This document shows positions 60,270-64,000 of a stretch of 64,000 nt of DNA, in pieces. The number at the start of each line of letters is the position of its first letter. The stretch's first letter is position 1. The DNA comes from an uncultured Alistipes sp. Lineage in GTDB: Bacteria; Bacteroidota; Bacteroidia; Bacteroidales; UBA932. The DNA is taken from positions 61,684 to 125,683 of the forward strand of contig URSC01000006.1 of the NCBI GenBank assembly GCA_900550465.1. The letters run 5' to 3'. Below the pieces are notes generated by a model. The model had not been told where the DNA came from. It did not search any database and worked only from the letters and a program-made list of their open reading frames with translations. The position numbers were made by a program, and so were the translations under genes.

Positions 60270-61358
60270 CTACAGCTTCAGCCGTCCGAGGCGGAGCCTG
60301 CCGTCGGTGTCCGTGACTATGGCGTAGACGGTGCCTTCTGCCTCGTCGCAGCAGAGCCTGTTGATGCTCAGGCCTGTCTTGATCAGTTCCAGAGGCCGGC
60401 CGTCCCAGTCGAAGACGGCGATGCGGGTGAAAAGAGGATCCTCTTCAGTGACGTACCGGACCATGTTGATGCCGTCAAAGGCTGTGTAGATGCTCTCATT
60501 TCCGGCGTAGATGTCACAGAAACCGACTCGGGACTGCTCGATATGCTCGTAGTGGTGCTGCCGGTTGTGACGCAGGATGATCTTGACCAGGGGCTCTATG
60601 AAGCGGTGGATGCTTGTCTGCCGTATCGAATCGCGGATGTCGTAAGTCTCCAGGATGGCCCCCCTCCATGTCCCGAACACGGCTCTGCTGCCGTCGGGCG
60701 ATACATCTCCGCAGGATGAGGCATAGACGCATTCGCCGAGATATGGATTGTCTATGGGGTGCGGGTCCGATACCGATATCATGACGTACCGGTTCTTGTC
60801 ATACAGTTCCAGCCTGGATGTGCCGGAGAGAGAGTCGGTGTAGGTGTTGTTGTGGAACAGGTACCTGTCTCCCAAGTCCCAGGTCCGTATATTGCTTTCC
60901 GGAAGCAGGATAGGGAACTGCGTGACAGTGGGGATGTCGTGTGAGAGCATGCCGTCCATGTTGAAGACAGTCTCTTTCTTGTCAAGCGGATCTATGTAGC
61001 TCATAACTCCGTCATGCAGGGAGGCCATGGTATATCCCATGTAAGTGCGTCCGGGGTCTCCTCCGAACTGGATGGACTCCATGACTTTCAGGCCCGAAGC
61101 CTTGTCGAAGACGTGGAATGTGTTGCCGCTGACCGAGTCATGTCCGCATACGATAATATAATCCCCATAGGTGAATATGTCACCGAAGTCCCTTGTTGTA
61201 AGAGGCTCTCCCAGAATCTCGAAACGGAGCTGGCGCTCGGAGGGGAATTCTGGTTCTTTGTATCCGGAACTGTCAGTGCATCCGGATAGCGTGAGCAGTA
61301 CCGCAATGGCCGCTGTAAGGATCATTGCGGTAAAAGTGTTGTGGCCTGTAGTTTTCAT
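60270..61358 (-). CDS. Lipoprotein with TolB-like six-bladed propeller
   Basis: The 362-residue protein has a lipobox TLSGC (Cys about 27). Repeated strands (DIFTYGDYIIVCGHDSVSGNTFHVFDKASGLKV, CGDVSPDGSRAVFGTWRGAILETYDIRD, ESIYTAFDGINMVRYVTEEDPLFTRIAVFDWDGRPLE) match the Bacteroidota TolB-like propeller lipoproteins (BF3526-type), whose role is unknown. A -7 box ends 4 bases before its ATG. It is divergent from the ATP-grasp gene with only 29 bases between them. Confidence 0.82.
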   Translation of the reverse strand: MKTTGHNTFTAMILTAAIAVLLTLSGCTDSSGYKEPEFPSERQLRFEILGEPLTTRDFGDIFTYGDYIIVCGHDSVSGNTFHVFDKASGLKVMESIQFGGDPGRTYMGYTMASLHDGVMSYIDPLDKKETVFNMDGMLSHDIPTVTQFPILLPESNIRTWDLGDRYLFHNNTYTDSLSGTSRLELYDKNRYVMISVSDPHPIDNPYLGECVYASSCGDVSPDGSRAVFGTWRGAILETYDIRDSIRQTSIHRFIEPLVKIILRHNRQHHYEHIEQSRVGFCDIYAGNESIYTAFDGINMVRYVTEEDPLFTRIAVFDWDGRPLELIKTGLSINRLCCDEAEGTVYAIVTDTDGRLRLGRLKL

Positions 61359-61362
61359 TCTT

Positions 61363-61370
61363 CAAAGATA
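61363..61370 (-). promoter_or_regulatory. -7 element flush with the propeller lipoprotein start
   Basis: TATCTTTG on the minus strand ends 4 bases before the ATG at 61358, predicting a leaderless or near-leaderless message. Confidence 0.55.
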
Positions 61371-61387
61371 CATATTATTTTCGCGTC

Positions 61388-62272
61388 ATGGAAAAAAGAG
61401 GTCTGCTGATATACCCCTCGACGACTCCCCGGGGGAACAATGCTTTCGGCTGGTTCCGGGAGGCGGCTGCCCGCCACGGGATGTCGGTCGAGGTGCTGTT
61501 CTACGACGCTCCGGCGGCTGAGGCTCCCGCGGGCGCTCCGGCCTGGAAGCCGGATTTTGTGCTGATGCGGGGGTACAATATCGCCCTGTCGCGGTGGTAC
61601 GGGGCTCAGGGTGTGCCGGTGCTGAATGCCCCCGAGGCGATGATCCTCTGCCGGGACAAGCTCCGCTGCGGGGAGGTCCTGGCCGCTGCCGGGGTGCCGG
61701 TGCCGGAGGCATTGTCCCCTGAGAAGGCCCGGAGCGGGGACGCATTTCCATTTATCCTAAAGCTCAATTTCGGGTCGAAGGGGGAGAATGTCTTCCTCGT
61801 CCGCGATGTCCTGGAATACCGTTCCGCGCTGGAGGCGTGCCGGCGGGAGGAGACTCTGCGCCTGGAGGCATTGTCCCGGGGGATCAGCGAGTTCGGGGAG
61901 ACGCCGGAGGAGGTCCGCCGCGGCTGCGAGCCTGTGCTGCAGGAGTTCGTGGCCACGAGCAGCGGACGGGACATCCGGGTGTGGGTGACGGGGGATGAGG
62001 TCGCCGGGCATGTGCTGCGGTACAATCCCTCGAGCTTTAAGTCCAATTTCGCCGCTGGGGGCTCCTTCCGTCAGATTCCGCTGCCTCCCGCCACTGCCTC
62101 TCTCGCTGTGGCCGCTGCCCGTGCCTGCGGGCTCTTCTTTGCAGGGGTGGACCTGCTGTTCGACGGTCATAACGGCTTCAAGGTCTGCGAGGTCAACGGC
62201 AATGCCGGCTTCCGCACCGCCTCGGCCGACATTCCCGAAGCGCTGTTCCGCAATCTCGCCCGCGTACTATGA
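61388..62272 (+). CDS. RimK-type ATP-grasp ligase
   Basis: The 294-residue protein follows the RimK plan: N-terminal preATP-grasp (LLIYPSTTPRGNNAFGWFREAAARHG), MILCRDKLRCGEVLAAAGVPVPEAL, the ATP-binding FILKLNFGSKGENVFLVRD, LQEFVATSSGRDIRVWVTGDEVAGHVLRYN, FKSNFAAGGSFRQIPL and the metal-binding FFAGVDLLFDGHNGFKVCEVNGNAGF. Family members ligate glutamate or other amino acids to proteins, cofactors or peptides; the partner is unknown. It stands alone, divergent from the propeller lipoprotein. Confidence 0.9.
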   Translation: MEKRGLLIYPSTTPRGNNAFGWFREAAARHGMSVEVLFYDAPAAEAPAGAPAWKPDFVLMRGYNIALSRWYGAQGVPVLNAPEAMILCRDKLRCGEVLAAAGVPVPEALSPEKARSGDAFPFILKLNFGSKGENVFLVRDVLEYRSALEACRREETLRLEALSRGISEFGETPEEVRRGCEPVLQEFVATSSGRDIRVWVTGDEVAGHVLRYNPSSFKSNFAAGGSFRQIPLPPATASLAVAAARACGLFFAGVDLLFDGHNGFKVCEVNGNAGFRTASADIPEALFRNLARVL

Positions 62273-62337
62273 CCAACTCATGCGTCCTGAGATGGCCGGG
62301 AGTATCCCTGTTCTGCAATCCTGCCCACACCCTCTGG

Positions 62338-62509
62338 CAATGGTAAGCAGTGCAGCAGGGTGTTTTTGCAAACACTCAGTTATCAGCGTGTTACGGTAAA
62401 GGTGTGATCTTTTCGGGATGTAGTGAGGGGGCGGAAAGATCATGCTCGATTCGCATTGTTTTGAATGTCAGTGTTTTGCAAAATAGGGGTGCGTCACGTC
62501 TTACCGTTG
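62338..62509. mobile_element. MITE-like element, copy B (172 bp)
   Basis: It starts CAATGGTAAGCAG and ends CTTACCGTTG, an inverted end with one mismatch. Internal blocks TTTTGCAAACACTCAGTTAT and AAATAGGGGTGCGTC match copy C in the same orientation. It lies between the ATP-grasp gene and the 3' end of the Y1 transposase gene. Confidence 0.82.
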
Positions 62510-62543
62510 CCGGAACAGGCGGCTCTGAGCCGGATTGGAGTTT

Positions 62544-63494
62544 CTATCCTTGACGGTTGTGATCCTGGCTGTTCTGAGCCAGGCCGTTCTGCTCCGGACT
62601 GTTCTGGCCTGGAGCGCTTTGGCCGTGGTGGAAGACATGTCCGAGCAGACTGATGCTGGTGTGGGTGAGGCGTGCCAGCTGCTTGATGCCCAGACCGTAT
62701 TGTTTGCGGAGGATGTCGGCCAGGTGATATCTCTCGTCTATGCTGAGTGCGTCGGGAGATGACTTGCTGAATATTTCGCTGCAGAGGTTCGTGATGGTGG
62801 AGGCCATCTCGCTGTCAGTGTAGCGGGTCCGCCGGAGGATTCCGGATGTCAGCTCCATCTCCATACTGTCGTTGCGCGAGAGGAAATAGAGCATCCTGAC
62901 AGGGCTGTGGAATATCTCCTCGACGGCGCGGTAGTCAACATAACATTTAGGGCAGATGAGTCCGTCGGCCGTTATGGTGTAGTGTCCAGGCAGCTGTCCG
63001 CGGGTACGGAACAGTTTCTGCTGCCGCCGCCTGCTCATGTGCGCGATATCTGTGACCGGCCGGTTGACTGTCAGTGTGTTGCCGTCGTTGAAATACAGAG
63101 GACCGGAACTCCATCGGTAATGGGTCGGGAGAACGGCCAGACCGGCTGCGGGAGGGTTGCGCAAGACGTAGGCAATCGCCCGTTTAAGGTACTCGGCATC
63201 GTCAATTTCTTTCATGCAGATGTCTGCGCGGCTCATGTCCGCCAGGGTGAAAAGTCGCTTCCGGTAGGCCTTGATGAACCCGCCGCAATCCTCTTCAGTG
63301 CCGTGGGCTATGAAATGGACGTGGTTGTCCATCAGACAAAAAGCGTGCATGGATATGTCTTTGTCAGCCATGCATACCGGAATGCTGTTCATCCCGAAAA
63401 TGTAATCGGCGTCAGTCTTGAAAATGATTTCTTTTTCCAGTCCGGCTGTGCAGATGTGCCGGAAATTTTTCTCCTGCTCCATAATCTTTCGCAT
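62544..63494 (-). CDS. REP-associated tyrosine transposase-like protein (Y1/HUH)
   Basis: The protein (316 residues from 63494; MEQEKN at 63482 is an alternative start) has the IS200/RAYT core: the HUH-type pair His58-Val-His60 in CLMDNHVHFIAHG and the catalytic Tyr109 in AIAYVLRNPPAAGLA, equivalent to the DYIYINP tyrosine of E. coli RAYT. A ~150-residue C-terminal domain follows, with an HTH-like stretch (LADILRKQYGLGIKQLARLTHTS) and a repetitive Gln/Asn/Pro-rich tail. There is no adjacent tnpB and no IS200-type ends. It is bracketed by two direct copies of a 170-bp element, and 40-nt REP-like palindromes are common in the window. Confidence 0.88.
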   Translation of the reverse strand: MRKIMEQEKNFRHICTAGLEKEIIFKTDADYIFGMNSIPVCMADKDISMHAFCLMDNHVHFIAHGTEEDCGGFIKAYRKRLFTLADMSRADICMKEIDDAEYLKRAIAYVLRNPPAAGLAVLPTHYRWSSGPLYFNDGNTLTVNRPVTDIAHMSRRRQQKLFRTRGQLPGHYTITADGLICPKCYVDYRAVEEIFHSPVRMLYFLSRNDSMEMELTSGILRRTRYTDSEMASTITNLCSEIFSKSSPDALSIDERYHLADILRKQYGLGIKQLARLTHTSISLLGHVFHHGQSAPGQNSPEQNGLAQNSQDHNRQG

Positions 63495-63545
63495 CTATCG
63501 GTTAATGACTGCCTCAAAGTTAGGAATTATATTCTGACTGTGCAA

Positions 63546-63718
63546 CAATGGTAAGCAGAGGCGCGGGCACTTTTTGTAATCACTCAGAGATTAGAGGGTT
63601 AAGAAAGAGGGGTGTGCTTGCCGGTGGGTTGTGAAGGCGCGAAAGATTCTCGTTGTATTGGTAATGCTGTGAAAAATAGTTGATTATGAAAATGGGGTGC
63701 GTCAGTACTTACGGTAAC
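63546..63718. mobile_element. MITE-like element, copy C (~172 bp)
   Basis: It starts CAATGGTAAGCAG, identical to copy B, and ends in the decayed CTTACGGTAAC. Blocks CACTCAGAGATTAGAGGGTTA and GAAAATGGGGTGCGTC correspond to the other copies. The right end contains the last codons and the stop of the laccase-domain gene at 63709. Confidence 0.78.
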
Positions 63719-64000
63719 TTCTTAGAGGGTTCGGGCGAGGGGCTGGGATTGAGCATGATGGTGTTGACGGTACGGCCGCAGGAGGGGCCTTCGCGGCGGG
63801 CAGAGAAGAAGCCGGGGTGGGAGTAGGTGTCGATGCCGGAGATGAGGACGTTGGCGTCGTGGACACCGGCCCGGAGGAGGGTCAGACGGACGGCCTGGGG
63901 GAGGTCGATGTGGAGGCCGCCGGACATGGAGCCGGGGATGCGCGGGCCGCGGTCGGTGATGAGGCGGACAATGGTTTTGCCGGTGCTGGCCGGGCGGGTG
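63709..64000 (-). CDS. PgeF-like laccase-domain protein (3' end only)
   Basis: The frame is open to the window edge, so the N-terminal part is missing. The visible ~96 residues include MSGGLHIDLPQAVRLTLLRAGVHDANVLISGIDTYSHPGFFSARREG...GRTVNTIML. This matches the end of the YfiH/PgeF (DUF152) multicopper-oxidase-like family, whose members remove misplaced L-Ser from peptidoglycan precursors or act as purine nucleosidases. The last residues (KKLP) and the TAA lie within the end of MITE-like copy C, so the native C-terminus may have been altered by its insertion. Confidence 0.8.
   Translation of the reverse strand, partial: TRPASTGKTIVRLITDRGPRIPGSMSGGLHIDLPQAVRLTLLRAGVHDANVLISGIDTYSHPGFFSARREGPSCGRTVNTIMLNPSPSPEPSKKLP

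Noticed and set aside
62544..63494. Active IS200/IS605 insertion sequence
   Set aside because: No tnpB, no subterminal IS200-type hairpins at the gene ends, and a long extra C-terminal domain; a RAYT-like single-copy gene fits better.

Overview
The window is a chromosomal piece of a GC-rich member of the Bacteroidota. The evidence is the promoter type (-7 boxes of the form TAnnTTTG in front of many genes), the ATP synthase gene order atpD-C-B-E-F-H-A-G, a SusC-like TonB-dependent receptor, many SPII lipoproteins, a 3-deoxy-7-phosphoheptulonate synthase/chorismate mutase fusion and a B-type succinate dehydrogenase cytochrome b. The GC content together with these families suggests an Alistipes-like (Rikenellaceae) gut organism; that placement is inference. 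No rRNA, tRNA, CRISPR array or prophage was seen.

Layout. 1-4.8 kb: the end of a MacB-type ABC ATPase, two FtsX-family permeases and a TolC-like outer membrane factor. 5-9 kb: pyrH-frr, a lipoprotein, the DAHP synthase fusion on the minus strand and an sdhC without sdhA/sdhB. 9-14 kb: a secreted beta-galactosidase and exonuclease III. 14-18.5 kb: a minus-strand lactate operon (permease, lutA, lutB, lutC). 18.5-25.5 kb: a low-density stretch with remnants (a Fic/AlbA-type C-terminus, a broken higBA pair), repeats, an operon of an SBF transporter, an acyltransferase and crcB, and pgk. 25.5-34.3 kb: an rRNA methyltransferase, a sialidase, lgt, trxB, cyuA and a tricorn-like protease. 34.4-39.6 kb: a TonB receptor, a beta-helix lipoprotein and a metallophosphatase lipoprotein. 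39.7-45.1 kb: smpB and a minus-strand operon of an exported beta-propeller protein and an exported TPR-CARDB-caspase protein that is split by an in-frame TAG. 45.3-52.1 kb: the complete F1Fo ATP synthase operon. 52.1-58.8 kb: a DJ-1 protein, an AraC regulator, miaA, a YbaK-type deacylase, glsA, and oxyR divergent from a Prx6-type peroxiredoxin/thioredoxin pair. 58.9-64 kb: a phosphate-selective-type porin, a propeller lipoprotein, a RimK-type ATP-grasp ligase, a Y1 (RAYT-like) transposase and the end of a PgeF-like laccase-domain gene.

The unusual content is mostly structural. Eight copies of an exactly 40-nt REP-like palindrome are present. Six of them form three doublets with a 103-106 bp period and a similar spacer. 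A separate ~170-bp element with inverted ends CAATGGTAAGCAG occurs three times, and two direct copies bracket the Y1 transposase gene. Other structures are a 29-bp-armed hairpin of about 103 nt, a 34-bp perfect nested inverted repeat, three tandem 39-bp palindrome units, a hexamer-periodic tract, and a 17-mer-plus-terminator cassette found twice directly in front of start codons.

The best candidate for an undescribed system is the exported beta-propeller/TPR-CARDB-caspase operon at 40.2-45.1 kb. Its caspase half is separated from its TPR half by a TAG that sits in frame within otherwise continuous coding sequence.
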